From Myxococcales bacterium (lineage in GTDB: Bacteria > Myxococcota_A > Polyangia > Polyangiales > Polyangiaceae), in assembly GCA_016794345.1 (NCBI GenBank), contig JAEUKE010000204.1:62001-126000 (forward strand): 64,000 bases of DNA. Direction: 5' to 3'. Every line of letters begins with the position of its first letter. The first letter of the stretch is position 1. Positions 40,471 to 49,093 of this stretch are shown piece by piece. The translations under genes were made by a program, and so were the position numbers. The notes under the pieces were generated by a model that searched no databases, was not told the DNA's origin, and was given only the letters and a program-made list of their open reading frames with translations.

Positions 40471-41109
40471 TCACTTGCCGAGCGCCGCCTTGAGGGCAGC
40501 CCGGAGCGCGGCCTCGTCGGCGGGCGCGGCGTTCGACGACAGATCTTGCTTGAGCTTCTCGCAGGAAGAAAACTCGGCCACGGTGATCTCGCTCTCGGGT
40601 GGCTCGCGAAAAGGCACCGAAGGCTTGGCCAGATCGACCTTGCCGACCCACGGCACGAGGGTGGTCGGCGACGCGCCGGGCTTGGCCACCGTTGCCACGA
40701 GCGCACACCCCGACTGCTTCTTCGTCACCACGGCGCTGACCGTCACGGCGCGGCAGCCGTCGGGTCGCGGGCAGACTCGCTCCGGCTCCGGCCGCCTGTC
40801 GACCTCGGCTCCGAGCTCGGTCGCGAGGGCAGCGAGCCGGCCCTGCGCTAGCGAGGCGATCTCCTTCAGGTCCGCCTCCTCCGAGCGGGGCACGATGCGC
40901 GGCCAGAGCACCACCACCCCGCCCTCTTGACCGACGGACTTCGAGATCTCGGGCGCGTTCTGGCTGCCCGCGTAGTGCACGCCCGTCCGCTTGCCGCCGA
41001 GCTTCGCCTCTTGCTCCTCGGGCGGGAGGTTCTGTGGAAGCGTGGAGGTCGTGCACCCGACCAGGGTCGAGAAGAAGGCCGAGACGAAGACGACGAGGTG
41101 CGCTCTCAC
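40471..41109 (-). CDS. Lipoprotein of unknown function
   Basis: A 212-aa protein if started at GTG 41109, giving MRAHLVVFVSAFFSTLVGC as signal with lipobox LVGC (Cys 19). The alternative longer frame from 41157 would add a charged stretch before the signal and run into the divergent gene. The mature part is mixed, with a central LWPRIVPRSEEADLKEIASL region and three Cys (RVCPRPDGC, SGCALV), and ends with an Ala-rich helix. No family was recognised. It is divergent from the DUF3105 lipoprotein with only 50 bases between the starts, so the promoters must overlap. Confidence 0.6.
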   Translation of the reverse strand: MRAHLVVFVSAFFSTLVGCTTSTLPQNLPPEEQEAKLGGKRTGVHYAGSQNAPEISKSVGQEGGVVVLWPRIVPRSEEADLKEIASLAQGRLAALATELGAEVDRRPEPERVCPRPDGCRAVTVSAVVTKKQSGCALVATVAKPGASPTTLVPWVGKVDLAKPSVPFREPPESEITVAEFSSCEKLKQDLSSNAAPADEAALRAALKAALGK

Positions 41110-41159
41110 GCGGAAGAACGTACCGCACCTCTCACGTGCGCTGCTACGATACGACACGC

Positions 41160-41846
41160 ATGCGATGCCTCTTCTTCGTCGGCCTGGCTGCGCTCGCCGG
41201 CTGTGACTCGGAGGCGGCGACCGACGGCACCGGGGCTGCGGGCCAAGGCGGCGCCGGGGGCGGCACCAGCCTGCAGCCCGTTGTGACCGAGCTGTTCCCG
41301 GCTGCGGCGCCCCTCCCCGGCGAGACCGAGTGCAAGGTCGTCATCACCGAGAACCTTCCCAGCTTCGGGGCGAACCACGAGCCGGTCTGCACACCGCTCA
41401 CGTATCCGACGAACCCACCTTCGAGCGGCGACCACTGGCCGATCTGGGCGGAGTTCCGAAGCTACACGTTGCCCGTCCCTCGACAGATGTACGTGCACAA
41501 CCTCGAGCACGGTGCGGTGGTCATGGCCTATTCATGCGGCGCGGATTGCCCGGAGGCTCCCCTCGCCTTCGAAGAAGCAGCCGACACCTTCGGGGTCGAC
41601 CCGCTCTGCGCCGCGAAGCCGAACGGGGCCGAGCGGTCGCGGGTCATCATCACGCCAGACCCCCTGCTCGACGAGCCCATCGGAATCGCCGCGTGGCGCG
41701 CCACCTACGTCGCGACCTGCATCGATCCGCCCAGCATCCTCGCGTTCTTGGAGGACCACTACGCGAAGGGTCCAGAGAACCTCTGCACGGAAGGCAAAGA
41801 CCCGAACGACCCGATCACCGGCGTCACGGCCTGCGACGATCAGTGA
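41160..41846 (+). CDS. DUF3105-family lipoprotein
   Basis: A 228-aa exported lipoprotein (MRCLFFVGLAALAGCDSE, Cys 15). The DUF3105 signature is clear: PPSSGDHWPIWAEF near residue 85, then YVHNLEHGAVVMAYSCG near residue 108, followed by VIITPDPLL and a C-terminal ALAFLE-type helix (PPSILAFLEDHY). Family function is not established; the conserved His residues could bind a metal. Start ATG at 41160 was chosen because it gives the signal peptide directly. Its last 23 bases overlap the convergent phosphopantetheinyl transferase gene. Confidence 0.8.
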   Translation: MRCLFFVGLAALAGCDSEAATDGTGAAGQGGAGGGTSLQPVVTELFPAAAPLPGETECKVVITENLPSFGANHEPVCTPLTYPTNPPSSGDHWPIWAEFRSYTLPVPRQMYVHNLEHGAVVMAYSCGADCPEAPLAFEEAADTFGVDPLCAAKPNGAERSRVIITPDPLLDEPIGIAAWRATYVATCIDPPSILAFLEDHYAKGPENLCTEGKDPNDPITGVTACDDQ

Positions 41847-42504
41847 CGCGCGCTCGCGCGAACGCGAGCAGCATCCGCTCCCCGTGTGGTCCTCGCATCG
41901 ACTCGATCGCCACCTCGAGGGAGAAGGCGGGCGCAGGCTCGTTCAAGTGGAGGATGGCGAGGGCACCCCCCTTGCCGTCGAGCTCGAGCGCGACCTCCTG
42001 GAAGGCGACGTACCGCTTCATGACCGGGTCGATGGCCTTGTAGATCGCCTCCTTCACGGCGAAGGTCTCGCGAACGAGCCGGTCGCGCGCGACCGGCTCG
42101 AGGCCGGCGAGGCGCGCCTGCTCCTCCTCCCGCAGCACGCGCCGGCCGATATCCACCCGGAGGGGCGCGTCGGTCTCGAGATCGACGCCGACGTGCTCGC
42201 CCTCGACCGAACGGGCGGCCACCGCGACCGCGACGTCGTCCTTGTGGCTGATGGAGCCGGTGACGCCATCGGGGAGGGTCGGGCCGCCTCGACCGGTGGC
42301 GAGCAGCGGCGTCGCGGGCGCGCCGACCCTGTCGAGGGCGCGGCGGAGCGCGACACGTCCGCCGACGAAGCTCGCGATGCGGCGCGGCCCCATCGGGAGG
42401 GTGAGCTCGCGCTCGGCGGGCGAGAGCAGACCGAGGTCGACCTCGCCCTGCAACGACGCGACGACGAGCCACCCGAACGGCGTCTCGCGTTCCTCGCGGA
42501 TCAA
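41824..42504 (-). CDS. 4'-phosphopantetheinyl transferase (Sfp/EntD type)
   Basis: A 226-aa enzyme that activates carrier proteins of fatty acid, polyketide or nonribosomal peptide synthesis by adding phosphopantetheine from CoA. Motifs are visible in order: TGSISHKDDVAVAVAA (about residue 82), HVGVDLETD (Mg2+ Asp and Glu) and RETFAVKEAIYKAI, the FxxKEAxYK helix. Length suits the EntD-like subgroup. The in-frame start at 42504 is TTG and leaves only 26 bases to the divergent corA GTG; a GTG near 42465 is an alternative. Its targets cannot be told because no synthase genes are in the window. Confidence 0.88.
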   Translation of the reverse strand: MIREERETPFGWLVVASLQGEVDLGLLSPAERELTLPMGPRRIASFVGGRVALRRALDRVGAPATPLLATGRGGPTLPDGVTGSISHKDDVAVAVAARSVEGEHVGVDLETDAPLRVDIGRRVLREEEQARLAGLEPVARDRLVRETFAVKEAIYKAIDPVMKRYVAFQEVALELDGKGGALAILHLNEPAPAFSLEVAIESMRGPHGERMLLAFARARVTDRRRP

Positions 42505-42530
42505 AGCGCGCTCCCGTGTAGGATTCGCCC

Positions 42531-43718
42531 GTGCCGCAGCAGCGCGTGACAGACACCGAGCAGGCGCCGCCGAGCGTCCGGATGGACTTGCCCCACGAGC
42601 CGCCGCGCGGGGCCTCTCCGGGCACGCTGCGCATCGAGAGCGACGAACGCCCCCATCTCTACCTGATGGACTTCTCGGAGGGTCACCTTCACGAGCACGC
42701 GCTCTCTTCGGTCGACGAGTGTATCCCGTACATCGACAAAGACGGCCTAACCTGGCTCGATATCCGCGGCATCGGTCATCTCGAGACGTTCCAGCGGCTC
42801 GGTGAGATCTTCGGGATTCACCCGCTGGCGCTCGAGGACATGGTGAACGTCCCGCAGCGGCCCAAAGCAGACGTCTACAAGGACCAGCAGCTCATCATCA
42901 CCCGCATGGTGAGCATCCACGAGGGCAAGCTCTACAGCGAGCAGATGTCGATCCTCTTCGGCAAGGGCTTCGTCATCACCGTCCAGGAGGAGCGCGAGGT
43001 CGACTGCCTCGACCCGCTCCGCACGCGCATCCGCTCGGGACGCGGGTCCATCCGCAAGCTCGGGACGGACTACGTCGCCTACGCCCTGCTCGACAGCGTC
43101 ATCGACGGCTTCTTCCCGGTGCTCGAGCACTTCGGCGAGCACATCGACGAGCTCGAGCTCCGCGTGCTCTCGCAGAAGGGCGTGAGCTCGAACGAGATCT
43201 TCGCCACCAAGCGCGAGCTCCTCCAGCTCCGCCGGGCGGTGTGGCCGCAGCGCGACCTGCTCGCGCAGCTGCTCCGCGACGACTTCCCCCTCATCCAGGC
43301 CGAGACGCGCATCTACCTGCGCGACACGTACGACCACGCCGTCCAGATCATGGATATGGTCGAGACCTTCCGCGAGATCGCCTCGAGCCTCATGGACCTG
43401 CTCATGACCATCGTCTCCAACCGCCTCAACGAGACCATGAAGGTCCTGACAGTCGTGTCATCCATATTCATGCCCATGACGTTCATCGCCGGGATCTACG
43501 GGATGAACTTCAACCCCGAGGCCTCTCCCTGGAACATGCCCGAGCTCAACTGGTCCTGGGGTTACCCGTTCTCCTTCCTCCTCATGGCGATCTCCGCGGG
43601 ATCGCTCCTGCTCTACTACCGGTCGCGCGGCCTCATCGGCACCAAGACGGACGCGTACGCGAAGGTCCGCCGCGCGGTGAAGAGGACCGCGCGCGCCGCC
43701 CCGCACCTGCTCGGCTGA
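42531..43718 (+). CDS. corA: CorA-family magnesium/cobalt transporter
   Basis: A 395-aa divalent-cation channel of the CorA family. The cytoplasmic funnel domain spans about residues 40-270 (WLDIRGIGHLETFQRLGEIF, HPLALEDMVNVPQRPK). A long stalk helix follows and then two transmembrane helices near the C-terminus; the selectivity motif YGMNF lies between them (after TVVSSIFMPMTFIAGI). The C-terminal tail has the usual basic cluster (KVRRAVKRTAR). It starts at GTG 42531. It stands alone, convergent with the rhomboid gene. Confidence 0.93.
   Translation: MPQQRVTDTEQAPPSVRMDLPHEPPRGASPGTLRIESDERPHLYLMDFSEGHLHEHALSSVDECIPYIDKDGLTWLDIRGIGHLETFQRLGEIFGIHPLALEDMVNVPQRPKADVYKDQQLIITRMVSIHEGKLYSEQMSILFGKGFVITVQEEREVDCLDPLRTRIRSGRGSIRKLGTDYVAYALLDSVIDGFFPVLEHFGEHIDELELRVLSQKGVSSNEIFATKRELLQLRRAVWPQRDLLAQLLRDDFPLIQAETRIYLRDTYDHAVQIMDMVETFREIASSLMDLLMTIVSNRLNETMKVLTVVSSIFMPMTFIAGIYGMNFNPEASPWNMPELNWSWGYPFSFLLMAISAGSLLLYYRSRGLIGTKTDAYAKVRRAVKRTARAAPHLLG
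43447..43460. repeat. TGACR-N4-YGTCA dyad
   Basis: TGACAGTCGTGTCA, inside corA, in the context CC-dyad-TC. Confidence 0.7.
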
Positions 43719-43728
43719 CGCCGCGACC

Positions 43729-44352
43729 TCAGACGCGCACGGGCGCCGAGCGGACCGGCCGGACCGCGAGCAGCCGCGCGGCGAAGATGCCGCCGAGCAG
43801 GCCGAACGCGTGGCCCTCCCAGGAGATCCCGGGGTTGCCGGGCAGCACGCCCCACAGCGCGCCGCCGTAGAGGAAAAACACCGCGGCCGACCCGAGGATG
43901 GTCCAGAACCTTCGCTCGAAGACGCCGAGGAAGAGCAGATACCCGAGGTAGCCGAAGACGAGGATGCTCGCGCCGATGTGCACGCTGTTGGCGCCCCCGA
44001 TGAGCCAGGTGCCGAGGCCGCCGACGAGCCCGGAGATGAGCGAGACGTAGAGGAGATCCCGCTTGCGGCGCAGCATGATGAAAAAGCCCAGCACGATGAG
44101 CGGGATGGTGTTGGCCATCAGGTGGCCGAAGCCGCCGTGCAGGAAGGGCGCGGCGAGGACGCCGAGGAGACCTTCGGCCGACCGCGGCTGGATCCCGTAG
44201 CGGTCGAGGCCACCGCGGAAGAGCACGTTGTCGACGCCTTCGGTCACCCACATCGACCCGACGAACCCGCCGAGGATCGCGCCCTGGGTCTTGATCTCGC
44301 TGACGAAGGCGAGGCGAGAATCGGTGGGGCGCGAGAGGGACCGATCGGCCAT
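43729..44352 (-). CDS. Rhomboid-family intramembrane serine protease
   Basis: A 207-aa polytopic membrane protease from ATG 44352. The conserved elements are HGGFGHLMANTIPLIVLG (oxyanion Asn and His), VHIGASILVFGYLGYLLF with the nucleophile Ser in GAS, and SWEGHAFGLLGGIFAARLL with the catalytic His. At least six hydrophobic segments are seen. It is a minimal rhomboid without extra domains. The frame continues upstream to 45006 as antisense to the phosphatase gene. Its substrates are unknown; rhomboids in bacteria often trim membrane proteins. Confidence 0.88.
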   Translation of the reverse strand: MADRSLSRPTDSRLAFVSEIKTQGAILGGFVGSMWVTEGVDNVLFRGGLDRYGIQPRSAEGLLGVLAAPFLHGGFGHLMANTIPLIVLGFFIMLRRKRDLLYVSLISGLVGGLGTWLIGGANSVHIGASILVFGYLGYLLFLGVFERRFWTILGSAAVFFLYGGALWGVLPGNPGISWEGHAFGLLGGIFAARLLAVRPVRSAPVRV

Positions 44353-44433
44353 GGGCTTCAGTATGGTGTCGCCCCGCGCGTTTCGCAAAGGCACCTCGCC
44401 GGCCGCGCGGGCTCCCGGTGTAGAGTCGCGCAC

Positions 44434-44916
44434 ATGGTGAGGCTCCTCTTCGTCTGCCTCGGCAACATCTGCCGTTCGCCCACGGCCGAGGGCGTCATGG
44501 GCAAGATCATCCTGGACCGAGGCTGGGAGAGCCGCGTGCACATCGACAGCGCGGGGACCGGCGACTACCACGTGGGCGAGCTCGCCGACCTGCGGGCGCG
44601 CCGTGCCGCGAAGCGTCGAGGGATCGATCTCGTCCACCGGGCGCGCCAGGTCGCCGCCTCGGATTTCGAGCGCTTCGACTACCTCCTGGCGATGGACGGC
44701 TCGAACCTCAAGAACCTCGAGCGGCGCGCGCCGGGCGGCGCGCGAGCCAGGCTCCTGTTGCTCCGGTCCTTCGACCAGAGCGCACCGCACGGCGCCGAGG
44801 TGCCCGACCCCTACGACGGCGACGACGACGACTTCGAGGACGTGCTCGACATCTGCGAGCGTGCCTGCCACGGCCTCGCCGCGCACATCGCGCGGGAGCA
44901 CCTCGGGAGTGAGTAA
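44434..44916 (+). CDS. Low-molecular-weight protein tyrosine phosphatase family
   Basis: A 160-aa phosphatase. The P-loop CLGNICRS (pattern C-x5-R) lies at residues 8-15, and the general-acid Asp is in VPDPYDGDDDDFEDV near residue 125. It overlaps the following fructosamine-kinase gene by eight bases. Family knowledge: LMW-PTP-A proteins next to fructosamine-3-kinase homologues have been shown to dephosphorylate protein-bound ribulosamine-5-phosphates, so protein deglycation is a more likely role here than tyrosine signalling. That is inference from gene pairing. Confidence 0.9.
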   Translation: MVRLLFVCLGNICRSPTAEGVMGKIILDRGWESRVHIDSAGTGDYHVGELADLRARRAAKRRGIDLVHRARQVAASDFERFDYLLAMDGSNLKNLERRAPGGARARLLLLRSFDQSAPHGAEVPDPYDGDDDDFEDVLDICERACHGLAAHIAREHLGSE

Positions 44917-45790
44917 GCTGGACGACCCCGAGCTCCGCGCCTCGATCGAGCGCGCCGTCGGGGCGCGTGTGGCGCGGTGCGCGCGCGCAGCCGGCGGCGA
45001 CATCAACGAGGCGTACCGGCTCGAGCTCGAGGACGGCAGGCGCGTCTTCGTGAAGACGAACGCGACCCTCCCGCCCGCCGCCTTCCAGGCCGAGGCGGTG
45101 GGCCTCGCCTGGCTGGCCGAGGCGGAGGCCGTGAGCGTCCCGCGTGTGATCGCGGTGGCAGACGAGCCGCCTGGTTATTTGGTGCTTCAAGCGATCGAGG
45201 TCGGCCCGAAGACCCCCGCGGCCGAAGAGCGCCTCGGCCACGAGCTGGCCGCCCTGCACAGGAGCGGCGCCCCCTCCTTTGGCCTCGCCGCGGCGAGCTG
45301 GCTCGCGACGTTGCCGCAGGACAACTCACCCGAGGCGGATTGGCCCACCTTCTATCGCGCCCGCCGGCTCACCCCGCTCCTCGAGCGCGCGGCCGCACGC
45401 GGGCTGGTCGGTCGGACGCTCCGCGCGAGGTTCGACCGCCTCTTCGACCGCCTCCCGTCCCTCGTCGGCCCCGACGAGCCACCGTCCCGCTTGCACGGCG
45501 ACCTCTGGGGCGGCAACTGGCTCGCCGACTCGGCGGGTGTCCCGTACGTCATCGACCCGGCGGTGTACGGAGGACACCGCGAGATCGACCTGGGGATGAT
45601 GCGCCTCTTCGGCGGCTTCGGCCGCCGCGTGTTCGATGCCTACGAGGAGAGCTTCCCGCTCGCGCCTGGGGCGGCCGAGCGCGTGAGCCTCAACCAGCTC
45701 TACCCCCTCCTCGCGCACGTCGTGCTCTTCGGCGCGGGCTACCTCGGCCAGCTCGAGGACGCCCTCGACGACAGCCTCCGTCTCGCTTGA
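44909..45790 (+). CDS. Fructosamine/ketosamine-3-kinase family protein
   Basis: A 293-aa kinase of the FN3K family from GTG 44909. The phosphotransferase features are present: GGDINEAYRLELEDGRRVFV (ATP site start), VFVKTN (Lys), LHGDLWGGNWLAD (catalytic loop, about residue 195) and VIDPAVYGGHREIDLGMMRL (Mg2+ loop). Enzymes of this family phosphorylate sugars attached to protein amines, which destabilises the adduct and repairs glycated protein. The overlap with the LMW phosphatase gene supports this. Substrate (fructosamine versus ribulosamine) cannot be set from sequence. Confidence 0.9.
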   Translation: MSKLDDPELRASIERAVGARVARCARAAGGDINEAYRLELEDGRRVFVKTNATLPPAAFQAEAVGLAWLAEAEAVSVPRVIAVADEPPGYLVLQAIEVGPKTPAAEERLGHELAALHRSGAPSFGLAAASWLATLPQDNSPEADWPTFYRARRLTPLLERAAARGLVGRTLRARFDRLFDRLPSLVGPDEPPSRLHGDLWGGNWLADSAGVPYVIDPAVYGGHREIDLGMMRLFGGFGRRVFDAYEESFPLAPGAAERVSLNQLYPLLAHVVLFGAGYLGQLEDALDDSLRLA

Positions 45791-45857
45791 TCCGAGCGTC
45801 GCGCGGCTGGCGCAGACCTTGCGCTCGTTTGTCCCACCGAACCCCTTGCCCGCCCCG

Positions 45858-47039
45858 ATGCTCGGCTCGAAGATGCGGCCCGTGCCGACCGATGCCGCAA
45901 GCGCCGACACGAGCGCGCCCGTCGTCCTGACGCGAGCCGCGATCGACGAGCTCTTCGCCGCCCTCACCCGCGACGGCTTCCGCGTCATCGGGCCGCGCGT
46001 ACGAGGCGGCGCAGTCGTCCACGAGGACATCTCGACCACCGACGATCTGCCCGTCGGCCTCGGTGAGGCTCAGGAGGCAGGCACCTACAAGCTGGTCCGC
46101 CGGGGCGACGACGCGCTCTTCGGCTATTCGGTCGCGTCGCAGTCGTTCAAGCAGCACCTCTTCGCGCCGCGCGTCCAGCTGGTGAAGCTCCGCAAGAAGG
46201 GCGCGGGCTTCGAGGTCGACCCGCCTCCCTCGCCCGGCCCGAAGCTCGCCTTCGTCGGCGCCCGCGCGTGCGACATCGCCGCCATCGCCGTGCAAGACCG
46301 CACGCTCCTCCACGGGCCGAGCCCCGATCCGGACTACGCGTCGCGGCGCGCTGACATCTTCGTCATCGCCGTGCAGTGCGGTCAGGCAGGCGGCACGTGC
46401 TTCTGTGCCTCGATGGGCACCGGACCGAAGGCGACGTCGGGCTTCGACATCGCGCTCACGGAGCTCTTCGAGCCGCACCGATTCCTGGCGGAGGCAGGCA
46501 CGGATCGGGGAGCCCGAGCGCTGGCCACGATCCAGACGGCGACCGCGTCCGCGGCCGACACCGAGGCCGCCGAGGCCACGGTCGAGGCCACCGCCCGCTC
46601 CATGGGCCGCGCGCTCGACGCGACCGACGTCCGCGAGGTCCTCTTCGAGAACCTCGAGCACCCGCGCTGGGACGAGGTCGCCACCCGCTGCCTTTCATGC
46701 ACGAGCTGCACCCTGGTCTGCCCGACGTGTTTCTGCTCCACCGTGGAGGACACGACCGACCTCGCCGGCGAGACGGCCGAGCGCTGGAGGCGCTGGGACT
46801 CGTGTTTCACGCTCGACCACTCGTACCTGCACGGCGGAAGCGTCCGCGCCAGCACGCGCTCGCGGTACAGGCAGTGGCTCACCCACAAGCTCGCGAGCTG
46901 GATCGACCAGTTCGGCACCTCGGGCTGCGTCGGCTGCGGCCGGTGTATCACCTGGTGCCCGGTCGGCATCGATATCACGGAGGAGGTCCGCGCGATCCGC
47001 GGGGCCTCGAAACCCGACGGCGGAGGCGACTCGACATGA
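45858..47039 (+). CDS. hydB: Group 3b [NiFe] hydrogenase beta subunit (4Fe-4S)
   Basis: A 393-aa iron-sulfur subunit from ATG 45858; a TTG at 45819 is possible but adds an unlikely N-terminus. The N-terminal half resembles the anaerobic sulfite reductase/hydrogenase beta family (KLAFVGARACDIAAIAVQDR, GGTCFCASMGTGP). The C-terminal half has two ferredoxin-type clusters: CLSCTSCTLVCPTCFC (about residue 280) and CVGCGRCITWCP (about 360). It passes electrons between the flavin subunit and the NiFe core. The order beta-gamma-delta-alpha matches the hydBGDA order of the Pyrococcus sulfhydrogenase, with one gene inserted. ATGA overlap with the next gene. Confidence 0.9.
   Translation: MLGSKMRPVPTDAASADTSAPVVLTRAAIDELFAALTRDGFRVIGPRVRGGAVVHEDISTTDDLPVGLGEAQEAGTYKLVRRGDDALFGYSVASQSFKQHLFAPRVQLVKLRKKGAGFEVDPPPSPGPKLAFVGARACDIAAIAVQDRTLLHGPSPDPDYASRRADIFVIAVQCGQAGGTCFCASMGTGPKATSGFDIALTELFEPHRFLAEAGTDRGARALATIQTATASAADTEAAEATVEATARSMGRALDATDVREVLFENLEHPRWDEVATRCLSCTSCTLVCPTCFCSTVEDTTDLAGETAERWRRWDSCFTLDHSYLHGGSVRASTRSRYRQWLTHKLASWIDQFGTSGCVGCGRCITWCPVGIDITEEVRAIRGASKPDGGGDST
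46352..46365. repeat. TGACR-N4-YGTCA dyad
   Basis: TGACATCTTCGTCA, inside hydB; the codons encode a hydrophobic beta strand, so chance coding is possible. Confidence 0.6.
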
Positions 47040-47503
47040 CGACGGCCCGAGAACGAAGCTCCTTGAAGCAGCACCCCATCGCGGCCGAGCTGACCGACGC
47101 GCAGGTGGACAAGCTCGCCTCGAAGGCGCGCTCCGAGCACCTCGCCAAAGGCACCGTCATCTTCCGGGAGGGCCGGCCCGCCGACGCGCTCTACCTCGTC
47201 GTGGGCGGCCGAATCGTGCTCGAGGAGCAGATCCCCGGCCGCGGCAAGGTCCAGCTCGAGGAGCTCGGCCCGGGCGATATCCTCGGCCTGTCCTGGCTGT
47301 TCCCCAAGAGCTCCTGGGTGCTCGACGCCCGCGCGGCGGACGAGACGGACGTGCTCGTGCTCGACGCCGACTGGGTCCACGCCAACATGAACGAGGACGC
47401 CGCGCTCGGGCTCTCCCTGTCGAAGCACATCATCCACCAGCTCTACCGCCGCCTCGAGCGCGTGCGGCTTCAGCGCCACGACGTCTACCGGAGCGCTCCG
47501 TGA
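47036..47503 (+). CDS. Stand-alone cyclic-nucleotide-binding domain protein in the hydrogenase operon
   Basis: A 155-aa protein consisting of a CRP-like cyclic-nucleotide-binding beta-roll (GTVIFREGRPADALYLVVGG, LEELGPGDILGLSWLFP) followed by a helix (LSLSKHIIHQLYRRLERVRL), with no DNA-binding helix-turn-helix. It overlaps its neighbours on both sides (ATGA and GTGA), so it is made together with the hydrogenase subunits. A role as a regulatory or assembly subunit, or as a nucleotide sensor acting on the complex, is inference. The phosphate-binding cassette residues are only partly conserved (RAADETDV), so nucleotide binding is not assured. Confidence 0.85.
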   Translation: MTTARERSSLKQHPIAAELTDAQVDKLASKARSEHLAKGTVIFREGRPADALYLVVGGRIVLEEQIPGRGKVQLEELGPGDILGLSWLFPKSSWVLDARAADETDVLVLDADWVHANMNEDAALGLSLSKHIIHQLYRRLERVRLQRHDVYRSAP

Positions 47504-48321
47504 CGAGCTTGGCCGCGCTCCCGCTCGCGCCTCGGCCCGCGCGCGTCGTCGGCGTCCGGCGCGAGTCGCACGACGTCGTCACGCTGACGATCGAGGCGAG
47601 CCTGCCACCGCCCTCGCCCGGCCAGTTCAACATGCTCTACGCCTTCGGCGTGGGTGAGGCGCCGATCTCGACGAGCGGAGACTCGACCGCGGCCGGTCCG
47701 CTCGTGCACACGATCAAGGCGGTCGGCGCGGTGACGCGCGCCCTCTGCGCGCTCGGCCCCGACACGACGTTGGGCGTACGCGGTCCCTTCGGCACGGCGT
47801 GGCCCCTCGCCGAGGCCGCGGGCGGGGATCTGCTCGTCGTCGCCGGCGGGCTCGGGCTCGCGCCGCTCAGACCCGTCGTCTACCACGCCCTCGCCCGCCG
47901 CGATGATTACGGGCTCGTCACGCTCGCCGCGGGCGCGAGAACGCCGGCCGACCTGCTCTACAAGGGCGAGCTCGCCGCGTGGGCCGACCGCGGCATCTCG
48001 GTGCTGAGGACGGTCGATCGCGCGACGGCGGGCTGGGACGGCCGCGTCGGCGTGGTCCCGGCTCTCCTCACCGAGGCGCCGATCTCCGAGCGCACGGTGG
48101 CCCTCGTGTGCGGCCCGGAGGTGATGATGCGCTACGCGGTGCGGGAGCTCGGCCGGCGCGGCTTGCCCGACGATCGGATCTGGGTCTCGCTCGAGCGGAA
48201 CATGAAGTGCGCCGTCGGGCTCTGCGGGCACTGCCAATTCGGGCCGAGCTTCGTCTGCAAAGACGGACCGGTGTTCCGATACGATCGAGTCCGGGCTCTC
48301 TTTTCCATCGCGGAGGTCTGA
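47500..48321 (+). CDS. hydG: Group 3b hydrogenase gamma subunit (FAD/NAD(P)H reductase)
   Basis: A 273-aa oxidoreductase of the ferredoxin-NADP-reductase fold. The FAD domain (VVTLTIEASLPPPSPGQFNM) is followed by the NAD(P)-binding domain (DLLVVAGGLGLAPLRPVV). The C-terminal Cys cluster for a 2Fe-2S centre is CAVGLCGHCQFGPSFVC. It exchanges electrons between NAD(P)H and the beta subunit. GTG at 47500 overlaps the previous stop. Cofactor preference, NADP or NAD, is not determined by sequence here. Confidence 0.93.
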   Translation: MTSLAALPLAPRPARVVGVRRESHDVVTLTIEASLPPPSPGQFNMLYAFGVGEAPISTSGDSTAAGPLVHTIKAVGAVTRALCALGPDTTLGVRGPFGTAWPLAEAAGGDLLVVAGGLGLAPLRPVVYHALARRDDYGLVTLAAGARTPADLLYKGELAAWADRGISVLRTVDRATAGWDGRVGVVPALLTEAPISERTVALVCGPEVMMRYAVRELGRRGLPDDRIWVSLERNMKCAVGLCGHCQFGPSFVCKDGPVFRYDRVRALFSIAEV

Positions 48322-48322
48322 C

Positions 48323-49093
48323 GTGAGCGCGCCTCGCCCCAAGCTCGCCGTCTTCAAGCTCGCGTCGTGCGACGGTTGCCAGCTGAGCCTGCTCGATCTC
48401 GAGGACCACCTCCTCGCGCTGGCCGGCGCGGTGGACATCGCCTACTTCAAGGAGGCGACGAGCCGAGAGTCGGAGGGCCCGTTCGACATCACCCTCATCG
48501 ACGGCTCGATCACGACGGAGCACGACGCCGCGCAGATCCGCGACATCCGGAGCCGCTCGAAGATCCTCGTCGTGCTCGGCGCGTGCGCCACGTTCGGCGG
48601 CATCCAGGCCCTGCGAAACTTCGCCGACGTGCGCGAGTACACGAAGCTGGTCTACGCCAAGCCCGAGTACATCCGCACGCTCGAGCGATCGACCGGCGTG
48701 GCCGAGCACGTCCCGGTGGACTTTGAGCTCCGCGGCTGCCCGCCCAACAAACACCAGCTCCTCGAGGTTGTGAGCGCGCTCTTGAACGGCCGCAAGCCCA
48801 ACGTCGCGAGCCACAGCGTCTGCGTCGAGTGCAAGCTCCGCGGCAACGTCTGCGTCATGGTCACCGGCACGCCTTGCCTCGGCCCCGTCACCCACGCAGG
48901 GTGCGGCGCGCTCTGCCCGACCTACGATCGGGGCTGCTACGGCTGCTTCGGCCCCAAAGAAGACCCCAACACGGCCTCGCTCGCGGCGGCCCTCGCGGAG
49001 CGCGGCGTGCCCGACGTGGACATCAAGCGCCTCTACCGCTCCTTCACCGGGAACGCGCCGGCGTTCCGAGCCGAGAGCGAGAAACATGACTGA
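48323..49093 (+). CDS. hydD: Group 3b hydrogenase delta (small) subunit
   Basis: A 256-aa hydrogenase small subunit. The proximal 4Fe-4S site reads KLASCDGCQLSLL near residue 12, with further Cys in LGACATFGGI, FELRGCPPNKHQLL and GTPCLGPVTHAGCG. A C-terminal extra Cys group (CPTYDRGCYGCFGP) is typical of group 3 small subunits. It pairs with the large subunit and carries electrons from the NiFe site. GTG start follows the previous stop by one base, and the end overlaps the large-subunit gene by eight bases. Confidence 0.95.
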   Translation: MSAPRPKLAVFKLASCDGCQLSLLDLEDHLLALAGAVDIAYFKEATSRESEGPFDITLIDGSITTEHDAAQIRDIRSRSKILVVLGACATFGGIQALRNFADVREYTKLVYAKPEYIRTLERSTGVAEHVPVDFELRGCPPNKHQLLEVVSALLNGRKPNVASHSVCVECKLRGNVCVMVTGTPCLGPVTHAGCGALCPTYDRGCYGCFGPKEDPNTASLAAALAERGVPDVDIKRLYRSFTGNAPAFRAESEKHD

